A DNA stretch of 64,000 bases from Aureimonas populi (GCF_017815515.1 NZ_CP072611.1:3596001-3660000), one strand, 5' to 3'. Numbered from the stretch's first letter, positions 1 through 10,282 are shown. Numbers and translations are program-made. Notes: generated by a model from the sequence alone, not told the origin.

Positions 1-1179
1 GATGAAGTTGACGAAGGCGGTTGGCGGCAGATGCGTCGAGGAATGGCCGACCTTCCTGGATCTATGCGAGGATTCGAGCCCCTGATAAACGAAGCCGCCG
101 GCCAGCGCCGTGGCCATCTGCTCGGCAGTCGCCGGGTCGAAATCGCGGTAGTAGCCTTCCCGCTCATTGGTGGCGAGCACGTGGGCGGTGTGGTGGAAGT
201 CGTCGTTCCACTCGCCCGAGACGAGCGGGATGGAGCCGTCCTCGTTCCGCTCGATATGCCAGGTGATGTTGCGGTCGTCCTCTGTGGTGATATGCACGTG
301 GCGATCGGGGAAGCGCGCCCGCACCCGCTGCGCCAGCTCCTTTACCAGAGGCGTGTCGGTGGTGTCCTTGATGGAATCGATAGCGTCCAGCCGCAGTCCG
401 TCTATGCGATATTCTTCCAGCCAGTAGAGCGCGTTCTCGATCATGAAGTCGCGTACGGGGGTCTCGCCATAGGCGATGGCCGGCCCCCAGGCGGTGCTCA
501 CCTCGGCATGGAAGAAGTCCGGCAGATAGGAGGGGATGTAGTTCCCGTCCGGCCCGAAATGATTGTAGACGACGTCGAGGAAGACCATGAGCCCGCGCTC
601 GTGCGCCGCGTCCACGAGGCGCTTGAGCCCCTCCGCGCCGCCATAGATCTCATGCGGGCAATAGAGCAGCACGCCGTCATATCCCCAGCCGCGCCGCCCG
701 CCGAACTGCGCCACGGGCAGAAGCTCGATGGCGGTGATGCCGGTCGCCTGCAGATGCTCGAGCTTTTCCACGATGCCGTCGAAGCTGCCCTGCGGCGAGA
801 AGGTGCCGGTGTGCAGCTCGTAGAAGACGCATTCGTGCCAGGGCCGACCCTGCCACTCTGTCGTCCGCCAATTGTAGGCGCGCGGATCCACCAGCCGCGA
901 GAGGCCGTGCACGTCCGAGAGCTGGGCGCGCGCGGCCGGGTCCGGCACGATGTCGCCGTCATCGACGCGAAAGCCGTAGCCGGCGCCGACGGGCACGTGC
1001 GTCGTGACGATCTCCCACCATCCGCCCTCGCCCTTCGCCATCGGCAGTTGCGAGCGCTGGCCCACTCCCTCATGCACCAGCGCCACACGCCGCGCATGCG
1101 GCGCCCACAGCCGGAAGCGCGTGCCGGCGGCATCGTAGCGCGTGCCCCAGGAGGTCTCGAACGCGAAACCATTGCCCAT
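1..1179 (-). CDS. treZ: Malto-oligosyltrehalose trehalohydrolase, 3' end outside window
   Basis: Cytoplasmic GH13 enzyme that cuts trehalose from the maltooligosyl-trehalose made by TreY. The reading frame starts at ATG 1179 and runs open to the window edge, giving 393 residues of a family that is usually near 590. The N-terminus (MGNGFAFETSWGTRYD, then FRLWAPHARRV) is the carbohydrate-binding beta-sandwich. The GH13 barrel follows: VVYNHFGPDGNY, GLRLDAIDS (nucleophile Asp near residue 264) and TTEDDRN (acid/base Glu near 301). The third catalytic Asp lies beyond the edge. The TEDDRN segment and the short N-terminal domain favour TreZ over GlgB. treY and glgX would be expected just outside the window. 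Gene identity is firm; completeness is unknown. Confidence 0.88.
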   Translation of the reverse strand, partial: MGNGFAFETSWGTRYDAAGTRFRLWAPHARRVALVHEGVGQRSQLPMAKGEGGWWEIVTTHVPVGAGYGFRVDDGDIVPDPAARAQLSDVHGLSRLVDPRAYNWRTTEWQGRPWHECVFYELHTGTFSPQGSFDGIVEKLEHLQATGITAIELLPVAQFGGRRGWGYDGVLLYCPHEIYGGAEGLKRLVDAAHERGLMVFLDVVYNHFGPDGNYIPSYLPDFFHAEVSTAWGPAIAYGETPVRDFMIENALYWLEEYRIDGLRLDAIDSIKDTTDTPLVKELAQRVRARFPDRHVHITTEDDRNITWHIERNEDGSIPLVSGEWNDDFHHTAHVLATNEREGYYRDFDPATAEQMATALAGGFVYQGLESSHRSRKVGHSSTHLPPTAFVNFI

Positions 1180-1333
1180 TGTCAGATTGTCCCTTCGCGG
1201 CCGTGGCCGCCATGGCCCGTGCCTTTCCGTCTCTCGCCCCGCTGCTGCGGCGCGAACCCCTCATGTCCACATGGAGCACCGGCCGCCCTTGGGCAGGGGG
1301 AGGCTTCGGCCCTTCATCCTCGCCCGGCCAGCG

Positions 1334-2473
1334 TCAGGCCGGCAGCGCCGTGGAGGGCTGCTGGTCCTTGGCTAGGTCCTCGCTCACCCCCTGCTTGGCC
1401 GCATGGCCGACGCGCCCGTGGACGAGGTCGTGGATGAAGGCGAGCTTGCCGACGACGATGGGCGAGAGGACGAACGGATAGACGTCCTGCAACCCCATCG
1501 AGCGGTTCAGAGAGTTGAGCGCGCCCGACAGGGCGGTCCAGGCTTCCGCGATCTCCTCGATCCGGGTGGAGTCGTCGTAGACCTTGAAGTCGAGATCGGT
1601 GGTGAGGATGCCCTCGCGGTCGAGGCGCGGTTGCAGGGTGATGCCCCAGGCGCCGCCCGTTTCCAGCGAATCGACGATGTGCAGGTAGTGCGCCCATGTC
1701 TCGGCGAAATCCTCCCATGCATGGGCGCCGGAATAGGCGGAGACGTATTCCTCCTGCCAGTTGGGCCTGGGTCCGTTGGCGTAATGGCGCTGGAGCGCCT
1801 CGCCGTAATCCTCCTCGTCATTGCCGAACACGGCGCGGCATTCCTCCAACGCCCCGCCGTCGCGCACCAGCCGGTCCCAGTACCAGTGGCCGATCTCGTG
1901 GCGGAAATGGCCGAGCAGCGTGCGATAGGGCTCGCCCATGGAGGTGCGGCGCTTCTCGCGCTCGGCGTCGTCCGCCTCCACCAGCGCGATGGTGATGTGG
2001 CCCAGATCGTGGCCCGTCATCACGTTGCCGCCCGTTTGCGGATCGCTCGTCAGGAAGTCGAAGGACAGCCCCTCCTGCGCCTCGTCCGCCGTCATCAGGG
2101 GCAGGCGAAGGCGCAGCAGCGTATAGATGAGCTGCTGCTTGGCGAACTCCATCCGGCGCCAGAGCGTCACGTTCTCCGGGTTGGAGAGGTCGGGTATCGT
2201 CTTGTTGAATCGCGAGGCGAGCGAGAGCGTCTCGGGGCTGTCGGCCGCCAGCAGCCAGTTGCACACGCCGTACTGATAGTTCTCGCAATACTTCCAGCGC
2301 TCGCCCCGCGCGCCCCGGCCGACCGAAACCCAGAAGCCGCTCTCCGGGTCCGGCTCCAGCGCCAGCATGCGGTTCGACAATGGCTCGTAGCCGAGCGCAT
2401 GGCCGCAGCGTTCGCACAGCGTGTTGTGGAAAAACACGATCTGGTCACAGGAGGGGCAGGAGAAGAGTTTCAT
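1334..2473 (-). CDS. Zinc-ribbon putative zinc-binding metallopeptidase
   Basis: 379 residues. The N-terminus carries a zinc ribbon with Cys pairs CPSC (6-9) and CERC (20-23). A HEIGHWYW motif at 192-199 is an HExxH zinc-peptidase site, and a later EDFAETWAHYLH segment could supply the third ligand. This matches the family of putative zinc-binding metallopeptidases with an N-terminal zinc ribbon (DUF2248/Peptidase_Mx type). There is no signal peptide, so it is cytoplasmic. It is divergent from the transglutaminase/ATP-grasp operon starting at 2682, across 208 bases. Relatives are often found beside such clusters, so it may process their product; that is inference, and the substrate is unknown. 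It is followed on the same strand by treZ after 154 bases. Confidence 0.8.
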   Translation of the reverse strand: MKLFSCPSCDQIVFFHNTLCERCGHALGYEPLSNRMLALEPDPESGFWVSVGRGARGERWKYCENYQYGVCNWLLAADSPETLSLASRFNKTIPDLSNPENVTLWRRMEFAKQQLIYTLLRLRLPLMTADEAQEGLSFDFLTSDPQTGGNVMTGHDLGHITIALVEADDAEREKRRTSMGEPYRTLLGHFRHEIGHWYWDRLVRDGGALEECRAVFGNDEEDYGEALQRHYANGPRPNWQEEYVSAYSGAHAWEDFAETWAHYLHIVDSLETGGAWGITLQPRLDREGILTTDLDFKVYDDSTRIEEIAEAWTALSGALNSLNRSMGLQDVYPFVLSPIVVGKLAFIHDLVHGRVGHAAKQGVSEDLAKDQQPSTALPA

Positions 2474-2563
2474 GGGAAGCGATCCGCCAAGAGCCGGCCG
2501 GCATGGGTTGCGTCCCGCTGAAAGAGCTTCAGCACCCTCGCGGTTCCGGGCAAATCCCGCAGG

Positions 2564-2579
2564 CGCGAAATAATTCGCG
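2564..2579. promoter_or_regulatory. Inverted repeat in the divergent peptidase / transglutaminase promoter region
   Basis: CGCGAA-ATAA-TTCGCG is a perfect 6-bp inverted repeat with a 4-bp AT spacer. It sits in the 208-base gap (2474-2681) between divergent genes and is the only clear AT-rich dyad there. An operator for a dimeric regulator is the natural guess, but no regulator gene is adjacent. I see no convincing sigma-70 boxes in the rest of the gap. Confidence 0.35.
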
Positions 2580-2681
2580 GCCTCCCCGCGCGGCCCCGCC
2601 GAATGCCCGTTTCCCCATGGGGCCGGTTCCGTTAGTCTGCCTCTCGTTCCAGGCCCCTGCGTAAAGGCGAAATCCCAGCCG

Positions 2682-5600
2682 ATGTCGATCCTCGCCGCCT
2701 TGCATCACGTCACGCACTACCGCTACGATCGCCCCGTCCGGCTCGGCCCGCAGACCATCCGCCTGCGCCCCGCCCCCCATTCCAGGACACGCGTTCCCTC
2801 CTACGCGCTGAAGATCCTGCCGGAAAACCACTTCATCAACTGGCAGCAGGACGCCTTCGGCAACTATCTCGCCCGGCTGGTCTTTCCAGAACCCGCGACC
2901 GAGTTCCGCGTGGAGGTCGATCTCCTCGCCGACATGACGGTCTACAACCCGTTCGACTTCTTCGTGGAGGATTACGCCACCGCCTGGCCCTTCCACTACG
3001 AGCCGGCGCTTGAAACCGACCTCAGGGCCTATCTCGGCCCCGAAGCGGCCGGGCCCGCCTTGCAGGAATTCCTCGCCACGCTCGACCGGAGCGAGACGCA
3101 CACGGTGGACTTCCTCGTCGGGCTGAACCGCCTGCTCGCGCAGCGCGTGGCCTACACCATCCGCATGGAGCCAGGCGTGCAGACGCCCCAGGAGACGCTG
3201 GCGAAGGCCTCCGGCTCGTGCCGCGACTCCTCCTGGCTGCTCGTCCAGATCCTGCGGCATCTCGGCTTCGCCGCCCGCTTCGTCTCCGGCTACCTCATCC
3301 AGTTGAAGCCAGACCGGCAGGCGCTGGACGGGCCGAGCGGCACGGACCGCGACTTCACGGATCTGCACGCCTGGGCCGAGGTCTACCTGCCGGGCGCGGG
3401 CTGGATCGGCTTCGACCCGACCTCGGGCCTGATGACGGGCGAGAGCCACGTGCCGCTCGCCGCGACGCCCCACTACCGTTCGGCCTCGCCCATTTCCGGC
3501 GCGGTGGACTATGCGGAGGTGGACTTTCATTTCGAGATGACGGTGGACCGCATCTCCGAGCGCCCGCGCGTCTCCGCCCCCTTCTCCGAGGAGAGCTGGC
3601 AGGCGCTCGACGCGCTGGGCCACGCGGTGGACGCGCAGTTGCTGGCGGGCGACGTGCGCCTGACCATGGGCGGCGAGCCGACCTTCGTCTCCATCGACGA
3701 TTTCGAATCCGGCCAGTGGAACGCGGATGCGACCGGGCCTCAGAAGGCCGGGTTGGCCGACGACCTCATCCGCCGCCTCCAGCACCGCTTCGCGCCGGGC
3801 GGCTTCCTGCATCACGGCCAGGGCAAGTGGTATCCCGGCGAGACCCTGCCGCGCTGGACCTATTCGCTCTACTGGCGCAAGGACGGCAAGCCCATCTGGA
3901 AGAACCCCGCGCTCTTCGTGCGAGAGGACGGCGCGCAAGGAGCCACGATCGAGAACGCGGAGCGCCTCGTGCGCCGCGTGGCATCCAGCCTCGGCGTCGA
4001 TCCCGACAATGCCGCGCCGGCCTTCGAGGATCCCGCCTACTGGCTGGCGCGCGAGGCGAAGCTGCCGGTCAATGTCGATCCGCTCGATTCCAGGCTGGAG
4101 GACGCGGAGGAGCGCGCCCGGCTGGCGCGGGTCTTCGACAGGGGTCTCGACAAGCCCTCGGGCGTCGTGCTGCCGGTGCAGGAATGGCAGGGCCGCGCCT
4201 CGCGCTTCCGCTCCGAGCGCTGGAAGACGCGGCGCGGCAAGCTCTTCCTCGTGCCGGGCGATTCGGCGGTGGGCTACCGCCTCCCGCTCTCCTCCCTGCC
4301 GCACCTGCCCCCGGCGCAATATCCCTACACCCACCCGGCCGACCCGATGCAGGACTTCCCGCCCCTGCCCGAGGCCGCGCCCGAGGCGCTGGGCCACGCG
4401 CAGCGCCGGATCGAGGCGCAGGACCCGGCCGTCTGGCAGCCGCCCGAGGAAGTGGCGGGCGAGATCGAAAGCGCGGTGCGCACCGCGCTCACCATCGAGC
4501 CGCGCGAGGGCAAGCTGTGCGCCTTCATGCCGCCGGTGGAAACGATGGAAGCCTATCTGGAGCTTCTCGCCGCCGTGGAAACGGCCGCCGAGGCGCTCGA
4601 CCTGCCGGTGCGCATCGAGGGCTACGCGCCGCCCTTCGACCCGCGCATCAACGTGGTGCGCGTCGCGCCGGACCCCGGCGTCATCGAGGTGAACGTCCAC
4701 CCCGCCGCCTCGTGGGAGGAGGCGGTGGAGATCACCACCACCGTCTACGAGGAGGCGCGGCTCTCGCGGCTGGGCACCGACAAGTTCATGATCGACGGCA
4801 AGCACGCAGGCACCGGGGGCGGCAACCATGTCGTGGTCGGCGGCGCGACACCGGCCGACTCGCCCTTCCTGCGGCGGCCGGACCTGCTCAAGTCCCTCAT
4901 CCTGCACTGGCAGCGCCACCCCTCCCTCTCCTACCTTTTCTCCGGCCTCTTCATCGGCCCCACCAGCCAGGCGCCGCGCGTCGATGAGGCCCGCCACGAT
5001 CAGCTCTACGAGCTGGAAATCGCCATGAGCCACGTGCCGTCACCCGGCACGGGCGAGGCGCCGCCGCCCTGGCTGGTGGACCGCCTCTTCCGCAACCTGC
5101 TCGTGGACGTGACCGGCAACACGCACCGTTCCGAGATCTGCATCGACAAGCTCTATTCGCCGGACGGGCCGACCGGCCGGCTGGGGCTCGTGGAGTTCCG
5201 CGGCTTCGAGATGCCGCCGGACGCGAAAATGAGCCTTGCCCAGCAGCTTCTCATCCGCGCGCTCATCGCCAAGTTCTGGAACGAGCCGCAGGACGGGCGC
5301 TTCGCCCGCTGGGGCACAGCGCTGGCCGACCGCTTCATGCTGCCCGAATTCGTCTGGGCCGACTTCCTCGACGTTCTCTCCGACCTGGAGCGTTCCGGCT
5401 TCCCCGTGCGGCCCGAATGGTTCGAGGCGCAGGCCGAGTTCCGCTTCCCCTTCTGCGGGCGCATCGAGCGCGAGGGCGTCTCGCTGGAACTGAGGCAGGC
5501 GCTGGAGCCGTGGCACGTGATGGGCGAGACCGGCGCCATCGGCGGCACGGTGCGCTTCGTCGATTCCTCGGTCGAGCGGCTTCAGGTGAAGCTCACCGGC

Positions 5601-5999
5601 TTCGACGCCTCCCGCCATGCCGTCACCTGCAACGGCCGCTTCGTGCCGCTCACCCCCACGCAGACGCCCGGCGAGGCGGTGGCCGGCGTGCGTTTCAAGG
5701 CATGGCAGCCGGCCTCGGGCCTGCACCCGACCATCCCCGTCCACGCCCCCCTCACCTTCGACATCTACGACAAATGGTCCCGGCGCTCGCTCGGCGGCTG
5801 CACCTATCATGTCGCCCATCCGGGCGGGCGCAACTACGATACCTTCCCCGTCAACGCCTATGAGGCGGAAGCGCGCCGCCTCGCGCGGTTCGAGCCCATC
5901 GGCCACACGGGCGGGGTGTTCGAGCCGATGGCGGAAATCCCGGACCCTTCCTTCCCCATGACGCTCGACCTTCGCCGGCCGGCGCGGCTCGCGATCTGA
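2682..5999 (+). CDS. Transglutaminase-like domain fused to DUF2126
   Basis: 1105 residues. Residues 1-300 form a bacterial transglutaminase-like (papain-fold) domain with its N-terminal beta domain ([18 protein letters not shown]). The triad is visible: Cys180 in GSCRDSSW, His229 in [11 protein letters not shown] and Asp245 in GFDPTSG. The remaining ~800 residues match DUF2126 (COG4196), starting near [14 protein letters not shown]. The family is known from genomes next to circularly permuted ATP-grasp and alpha-E proteins, and a role in forming or remodelling amide bonds has been predicted. No signal peptide is visible, so it is probably cytoplasmic. One base separates its stop from the next ATG, implying translational coupling. 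The domain call is firm; the reaction is unknown. Confidence 0.9.
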   Translation: MSILAALHHVTHYRYDRPVRLGPQTIRLRPAPHSRTRVPSYALKILPENHFINWQQDAFGNYLARLVFPEPATEFRVEVDLLADMTVYNPFDFFVEDYATAWPFHYEPALETDLRAYLGPEAAGPALQEFLATLDRSETHTVDFLVGLNRLLAQRVAYTIRMEPGVQTPQETLAKASGSCRDSSWLLVQILRHLGFAARFVSGYLIQLKPDRQALDGPSGTDRDFTDLHAWAEVYLPGAGWIGFDPTSGLMTGESHVPLAATPHYRSASPISGAVDYAEVDFHFEMTVDRISERPRVSAPFSEESWQALDALGHAVDAQLLAGDVRLTMGGEPTFVSIDDFESGQWNADATGPQKAGLADDLIRRLQHRFAPGGFLHHGQGKWYPGETLPRWTYSLYWRKDGKPIWKNPALFVREDGAQGATIENAERLVRRVASSLGVDPDNAAPAFEDPAYWLAREAKLPVNVDPLDSRLEDAEERARLARVFDRGLDKPSGVVLPVQEWQGRASRFRSERWKTRRGKLFLVPGDSAVGYRLPLSSLPHLPPAQYPYTHPADPMQDFPPLPEAAPEALGHAQRRIEAQDPAVWQPPEEVAGEIESAVRTALTIEPREGKLCAFMPPVETMEAYLELLAAVETAAEALDLPVRIEGYAPPFDPRINVVRVAPDPGVIEVNVHPAASWEEAVEITTTVYEEARLSRLGTDKFMIDGKHAGTGGGNHVVVGGATPADSPFLRRPDLLKSLILHWQRHPSLSYLFSGLFIGPTSQAPRVDEARHDQLYELEIAMSHVPSPGTGEAPPPWLVDRLFRNLLVDVTGNTHRSEICIDKLYSPDGPTGRLGLVEFRGFEMPPDAKMSLAQQLLIRALIAKFWNEPQDGRFARWGTALADRFMLPEFVWADFLDVLSDLERSGFPVRPEWFEAQAEFRFPFCGRIEREGVSLELRQALEPWHVMGETGAIGGTVRFVDSSVERLQVKLTGFDASRHAVTCNGRFVPLTPTQTPGEAVAGVRFKAWQPASGLHPTIPVHAPLTFDIYDKWSRRSLGGCTYHVAHPGGRNYDTFPVNAYEAEARRLARFEPIGHTGGVFEPMAEIPDPSFPMTLDLRRPARLAI

Positions 6000-6000
6000 C

Positions 6001-8367
6001 ATGGGCCATGCGCAACCGGCGGGCGCCGGCGGGGTGGAGACGCTGCTGGCCGGTTACCGGCCGGCCCTGCGCGACGAGATGGTGGACGCGCGCGGTGCGC
6101 TCCGCCCCCATTACCGGCCGCTCATCGAGGCGCTGGCGGGATTCGGAGAGGCCGAGCGGCAGGCCCGCTTCGGCTCCGCCGCGCAATATCTGCGCGAGGC
6201 CGGCGTCTTCTATCGCGTCTACGATCCGGGCGAGGGCGAGGACGAGACGAGGGCCTGGCCCCTCTCCCACCCGCCGCTGATCCTGGAACAGGGCGAGTGG
6301 CAGGCGCTGGAAACGGGTCTGAAGCAGCGCGCGGCCTATCTCGAACGCCTCCTCGCCGATCTCTACGGCGAGCGGCGCGTGGTGCGCGAGGGGCTCCTGC
6401 CGAGCACGATCCTGGGCCGCAACCCGGAGTTCCTGCGGCCGCTCGCCCGCCAGGGCCTGCCTGGCGAACCGCTCATCCGCTTCATCGGCGTGGATCTCGG
6501 GCGCGGCGCGGACGGGCGCTGGTGGGTGCTGGGCGACAGGACGCAGGCACCCTCGGGCGCGGGCTTCGCGCTGGAAAACCGCGTGGCGACGGCCAAGGCC
6601 TTTCCCGAACTCTCCGGCGAGATGAAGGTGCGCCGCCTCGCCGGCTTCTTCGACGGGTTCCGCCGCTCGCTCCTGGCCCTGAACGGCGCCCATCCCACCA
6701 AGGTCGGCCTGCTCTCGCCCGGCCCGCACAACGAGACCTATTTCGAGCACGCCTATCTCGCCCGCTATCTCGGCTTCCAGCTTTTGGAGGGCGGCGATCT
6801 GGCCGTGACCGGCGACGAGGTGGCGTTGCGCACGGTGGAGGGGCCGGCGCCCCTCTCGGTGCTCTGGCGGCGCCTCGACGCCGACTTCGCCGACCCGCTG
6901 GAGCTGTTCTCCGGCTCGGCCATCGGCACGCCCGGCCTTGCGCGCGCGGTGCGCGCGGGCAAGCTCCACCTCGTCAACGCGCTCGGCTCGGGGCTTCTGG
7001 AAACCCGTGCCCTTCTTGCCTATGAGGGCGCTCTCGCCCGCCGGCTGACCGGCGAGGCGCTGGCGCTTCCCACCATCGCCACATGGTGGTGCGGCACGCC
7101 CGAGGCGCTGGCCCATGTGGGCCGGGCGCCGGGGCTGACGCTGCGCGCGGCCTTTCCGGGCCTCAGCGCGGACGATCCGGTCCCGGCCGGCCGCCTCGCG
7201 GACGACCCCGCCGCGCTGGTGGCGCAGGAGAGCGCGCCCCTGTCCACCGCGCCGGTCTTCGTGGAAGGGCGGCTGGAGCCCCGCGCGGTCTCGCTGCGCG
7301 TCTTCCTGGCGCGCGGCGAGGCGGGCTGGGAGGTGATGCCGGGCGGCTTCGCGCGCCTTTCGGACGACGCGGGCGGCAGCTCCGTCTCCATGCAGGGCGG
7401 CGGGCGCACGGCCGATGTCTGGGTCGTGTCCGACAAGCCGGAAGCGCCGCTCACCCTCCTGGCCTCGAAGGATCGCTTCCACCGCCGCCTGCCGGGAGCC
7501 CTGCCCGCGCGCGCGGCCGACAATCTCTACTGGCTCGGCCGGCAGACGGAGCGAACGGAGATCGCCGTGCGGCTGGCGCGCCTGGCCGCCGCGCGCCGCA
7601 CGGGCGAAACGGGCGAGACGGCGCTCGACCGGCGGCTGGACGAGCTTCTGGGCGGCCTTCTCGGCGCGGGCGAGGACCGCCGGCCCGGCCTTCTCGTGCT
7701 GGCGCGCACCGCGCTCGACATCGCCGCCCGCATCCGTGACCGCTTCTCGCCCGATGGCTGGCGGGCGCTGTCCGAGATCGTCGAGCTTCTTCAGGACGCG
7801 TCCCTTGGCGAGGCGGAGCTGCATTCGCGCCTCCTGATGCAGCTTGCCGGCTTCACCGGCCTCGTGCGGGAGAACATGTACCAGTTTACCGGCTGGCGCT
7901 TCCTGGAGATCGGCCGGCAACTGGAGCGAGGGCTGATGACGGCCCATGTGGGCTCGCGCCTGCTCGACCCCGCGTTGGGCGAAGAGGGCGTCTGCGAGGC
8001 GCTTCTGGAGTTCGCCGACAGCCGCATGACCTATCGCCGCCGCTTCTCCGTGGACCTTCACCGGCAGGCGGTGATCGACCTTGCGATCCTCGATCCGCTC
8101 AACCCGCGCTCGCTCGCCTTCCTGGCCAACGGGGTGGAGGACATCCACGCCCGCCTGCCGGGCACGGCGCGCGGGCAGAGCGTGGAACCGGCCGGCCGGC
8201 GCCTTGCGCGCCTGTGCGTGCGCCTGCGCACGGCAGAGCCGGCGGAGATCGACGCAGCCTTCCTCGCACGCGTCGTGGGCGACTTCGCCGACATCTCCGA
8301 CCATCTGGCCGAGCGTTATTTCGGCCTCGCGCGGCCCATGGCCGCTCCTTCGGGCGAGGGCGAATGA
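6001..8367 (+). CDS. Circularly permuted ATP-grasp + alpha-E domain protein
   Basis: 788 residues in two parts. Residues 1 to about 490 are a circularly permuted ATP-grasp (COG2308 type) recognised by blocks such as LPSTILGRNPEFLRPL, GVDLGRGADGRWWVLGDRT and LLSPGPHNETYFEHAYLARY. From about 500 to the end is the helical alpha-E domain (COG2307/DUF403), opening with ADNLYWLGRQTERTE. In many bacteria these are separate adjacent genes; here they are one polypeptide. ATP-grasp enzymes join a carboxylate to an amine through an acyl-phosphate, so a peptide or amide ligase is expected. Substrate and product are unknown. The gene is the middle of a tight operon and its stop overlaps the next start (ATGA, 8364-8367). 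Confidence 0.9.
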   Translation: MGHAQPAGAGGVETLLAGYRPALRDEMVDARGALRPHYRPLIEALAGFGEAERQARFGSAAQYLREAGVFYRVYDPGEGEDETRAWPLSHPPLILEQGEWQALETGLKQRAAYLERLLADLYGERRVVREGLLPSTILGRNPEFLRPLARQGLPGEPLIRFIGVDLGRGADGRWWVLGDRTQAPSGAGFALENRVATAKAFPELSGEMKVRRLAGFFDGFRRSLLALNGAHPTKVGLLSPGPHNETYFEHAYLARYLGFQLLEGGDLAVTGDEVALRTVEGPAPLSVLWRRLDADFADPLELFSGSAIGTPGLARAVRAGKLHLVNALGSGLLETRALLAYEGALARRLTGEALALPTIATWWCGTPEALAHVGRAPGLTLRAAFPGLSADDPVPAGRLADDPAALVAQESAPLSTAPVFVEGRLEPRAVSLRVFLARGEAGWEVMPGGFARLSDDAGGSSVSMQGGGRTADVWVVSDKPEAPLTLLASKDRFHRRLPGALPARAADNLYWLGRQTERTEIAVRLARLAAARRTGETGETALDRRLDELLGGLLGAGEDRRPGLLVLARTALDIAARIRDRFSPDGWRALSEIVELLQDASLGEAELHSRLLMQLAGFTGLVRENMYQFTGWRFLEIGRQLERGLMTAHVGSRLLDPALGEEGVCEALLEFADSRMTYRRRFSVDLHRQAVIDLAILDPLNPRSLAFLANGVEDIHARLPGTARGQSVEPAGRRLARLCVRLRTAEPAEIDAAFLARVVGDFADISDHLAERYFGLARPMAAPSGEGE

Positions 8368-9248
8368 GATACGATCTGCGCCTGCGCATCGGCTACCGCT
8401 ATGCCTTCCCGGTCAAGGAGGCGCGGCACGCCCTGCGCATCTGCCCGCGCACCGACCGGGGCCAGAGCGTGGAGCGGCTGGCGCTGGAGCTGCGCCCCAC
8501 CCCCGCCGAGCTGGCGGCGGACACGGACTTCTTCGGCAACGCAACCCGCCATCTGCGCCTGGAGGGCGCGCATGGCGAATTCGCGGTGGAGATGCGCGCC
8601 CGTGCCCGCGTTTCGCGCGGCCCCCCGCCCGCCCATACCCCGACGCTGCGGCAGATCGCGCAAGCGGCAGAGCGCTGCCGCGAGCCGGAGGGCGGCAGCC
8701 CCATCCACCATCTCGGCCCCAGCCGCCTCGTGAGCCTGCCACGCGCGGCGCGCGACTTCGCCGCAGGCGCCATCGGCGCGCCGGACACGCCCGCCCTCAA
8801 GGCCGTGCTGGCGCTCGCCCGCGCCATCCAGCGCGATTTCCTCTACGAATCGGGCTCCACCGGCATCCAGACACGGGTGGAGGAAACGCTGCGCGACCGG
8901 CGCGGCGTCTGCCAGGATTTCGCCCATCTGATGATCGCCGCCCTGCGTGGCCTTGGCGTACCTGCCGCCTACGTCTCCGGCTTTATCCGCACCGAACCGC
9001 CGCCGGGCCTGCCGCGCCTCGAAGGCGCCGATTCCATGCACGCCTGGGTCGATGTCTGGCTGGGGGAGGAAGCGGGATGGGTCGGGTTCGACCCCACCAA
9101 TGGCTGCCTTGCCCTGGACGGCCACATCATCGTCGCTCTCGGGCGGGATTATGCCGATGTCGCGCCGGTGGACGGCGTCCTGATCACGGCCGGGCCGCAA
9201 AGCGCATGGCACAATGTGGACGTGATCCCGCTGGAGAACGAAGAATGA
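8364..9248 (+). CDS. Transglutaminase-family protein
   Basis: 294 residues starting at the ATG that overlaps the previous stop. The N-terminal beta domain (MRYDLRLRIGYRYAFPVKEA) is followed by the transglutaminase core: Cys183 in RRGVCQDFAH, His226 in MHAWVDVWLG and Asp243 in GFDPTNGC. The order and spacing are those of the COG1305 proteins that accompany COG2308/COG2307 genes. It lacks a signal peptide. Having two transglutaminase-fold proteins, one short and one fused to DUF2126, is typical of this system. One may hydrolyse or transfer the amide made by the ATP-grasp partner; this is inference. Its stop overlaps the start of the DUF1176 gene (9245-9248). Confidence 0.88.
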   Translation: MRYDLRLRIGYRYAFPVKEARHALRICPRTDRGQSVERLALELRPTPAELAADTDFFGNATRHLRLEGAHGEFAVEMRARARVSRGPPPAHTPTLRQIAQAAERCREPEGGSPIHHLGPSRLVSLPRAARDFAAGAIGAPDTPALKAVLALARAIQRDFLYESGSTGIQTRVEETLRDRRGVCQDFAHLMIAALRGLGVPAAYVSGFIRTEPPPGLPRLEGADSMHAWVDVWLGEEAGWVGFDPTNGCLALDGHIIVALGRDYADVAPVDGVLITAGPQSAWHNVDVIPLENEE

Positions 9249-10282
9249 AGTTGACCGACCTGGCGCGCGCCACGCCCCTCCTGCCGCTGCTCCTCGCCGC
9301 GCCGGCCGCAGCCGGGGAGCCGGGCGAGATGCGCAGCTTCGGTGACTGGATCGCCGGCTGCGACAACCGCCTCTCTTGTACCGCCATCGGCCTCTCGCCC
9401 GAGGCCGCCCCGGTCTTCGCCTATCTGAAGGTGGCGCGGGAGGCGGGCGCGCAGGCGGAGCCCACGGTCTCCGTCTCGATCCTCGACCAGTTGGAAACCG
9501 GCGGGCCGATCGGCCTCGCGCTGCCGGACGGCACGCTGCCCGTCACCTCGCTCGACGTGCCGGAGGGCGCGGATACGAGCTTTGCCGCCGCCGAACTCGG
9601 CGACGTCGATCACGGCGCCTTCCTCGACGCACTCCTGCCCGCTTCCGTGCTCGACGTCTCCCTCGGCGGGGATACGGTGCCGGTCTCGCTGGAGGGCCTT
9701 TCCGCCGCGCTCCGCTACATGGATGATGTGCAGGGCCGGGCCGGCGGCCTCACCGCGCTCGTCGCCAAGGGCGAGGCGGCGGCCGACAGCGTGACGCCCG
9801 CCCCGCCGCCCGTCACCGTGACGGCCCAGCCGCTGAGCGAGATCGCCGAGCCGGGCGAGCGCCCCGCCGCCCTCGGCGCACCGGAGGAATACTGCCCCGA
9901 CAACCTCGACGACCTCGTGTTCGAGGCGGCGGATGGCACACGCCTCTGGGGCGTCTGCAGCTCGGCCGGCGCCTACAACCTCTCCTATGACTTCTGGATC
10001 GTGCGCGACGGCACCGCCGAGCCGGCCGATTTCGGCGCCTTCGGCCAGGGTTTCAGCGGGGACGGCACCTCCACGCTCGTCAATCCGACGCTGATGGAGG
10101 ACGGGCTCACCATCACCGCCTTCGCGCGCGGACGGGGCCTCGGCGATTGCGGCGCCATCGCAAGCTGGGCGATGGACGCCGGCGCGCCGACCCTTGTCGA
10201 GAGTGCCGTGATGGGCGAGTGCCGGGGCGTGATGCCCGACGACTGGCCGGTGCTCTACCGGGCCGAGCTTTCCACCGAATAG
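9245..10282 (+). CDS. DUF1176 domain-containing secreted protein
   Basis: 345 residues. A signal peptide ([24 protein letters not shown]) is followed by [19 protein letters not shown], the hallmark of DUF1176. These are periplasmic or envelope proteins with paired cysteines and no known activity. Its ATG overlaps the stop of the transglutaminase gene, so it is co-transcribed with the ATP-grasp cluster, though it acts in another compartment if the signal peptide works. The gene converges on allA, and the last 28 bases (10255-10282) are coding on both strands. The family call is firm; the role is unknown. Confidence 0.82.
   Translation: MKLTDLARATPLLPLLLAAPAAAGEPGEMRSFGDWIAGCDNRLSCTAIGLSPEAAPVFAYLKVAREAGAQAEPTVSVSILDQLETGGPIGLALPDGTLPVTSLDVPEGADTSFAAAELGDVDHGAFLDALLPASVLDVSLGGDTVPVSLEGLSAALRYMDDVQGRAGGLTALVAKGEAAADSVTPAPPPVTVTAQPLSEIAEPGERPAALGAPEEYCPDNLDDLVFEAADGTRLWGVCSSAGAYNLSYDFWIVRDGTAEPADFGAFGQGFSGDGTSTLVNPTLMEDGLTITAFARGRGLGDCGAIASWAMDAGAPTLVESAVMGECRGVMPDDWPVLYRAELSTE

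Noticed and set aside
1..1179. Reading the first gene as glgB or glgX instead of treZ
   Set aside because: The TTEDDRN segment, short N-terminal domain and SSTHLPPTAFVNFI pattern fit TreZ; a full glgB exists at 31525-33732.
31..1437. 468-codon plus-strand frame over treZ
   Set aside because: treZ on the minus strand has clear GH13 motifs; the plus-strand chain has none.
2529..5033. 834-codon open frame antisense to the DUF2126 gene
   Set aside because: High GC makes long antisense frames common; the chain is Arg/Gly/Leu-rich with no domain, and the plus-strand gene has intact catalytic motifs.
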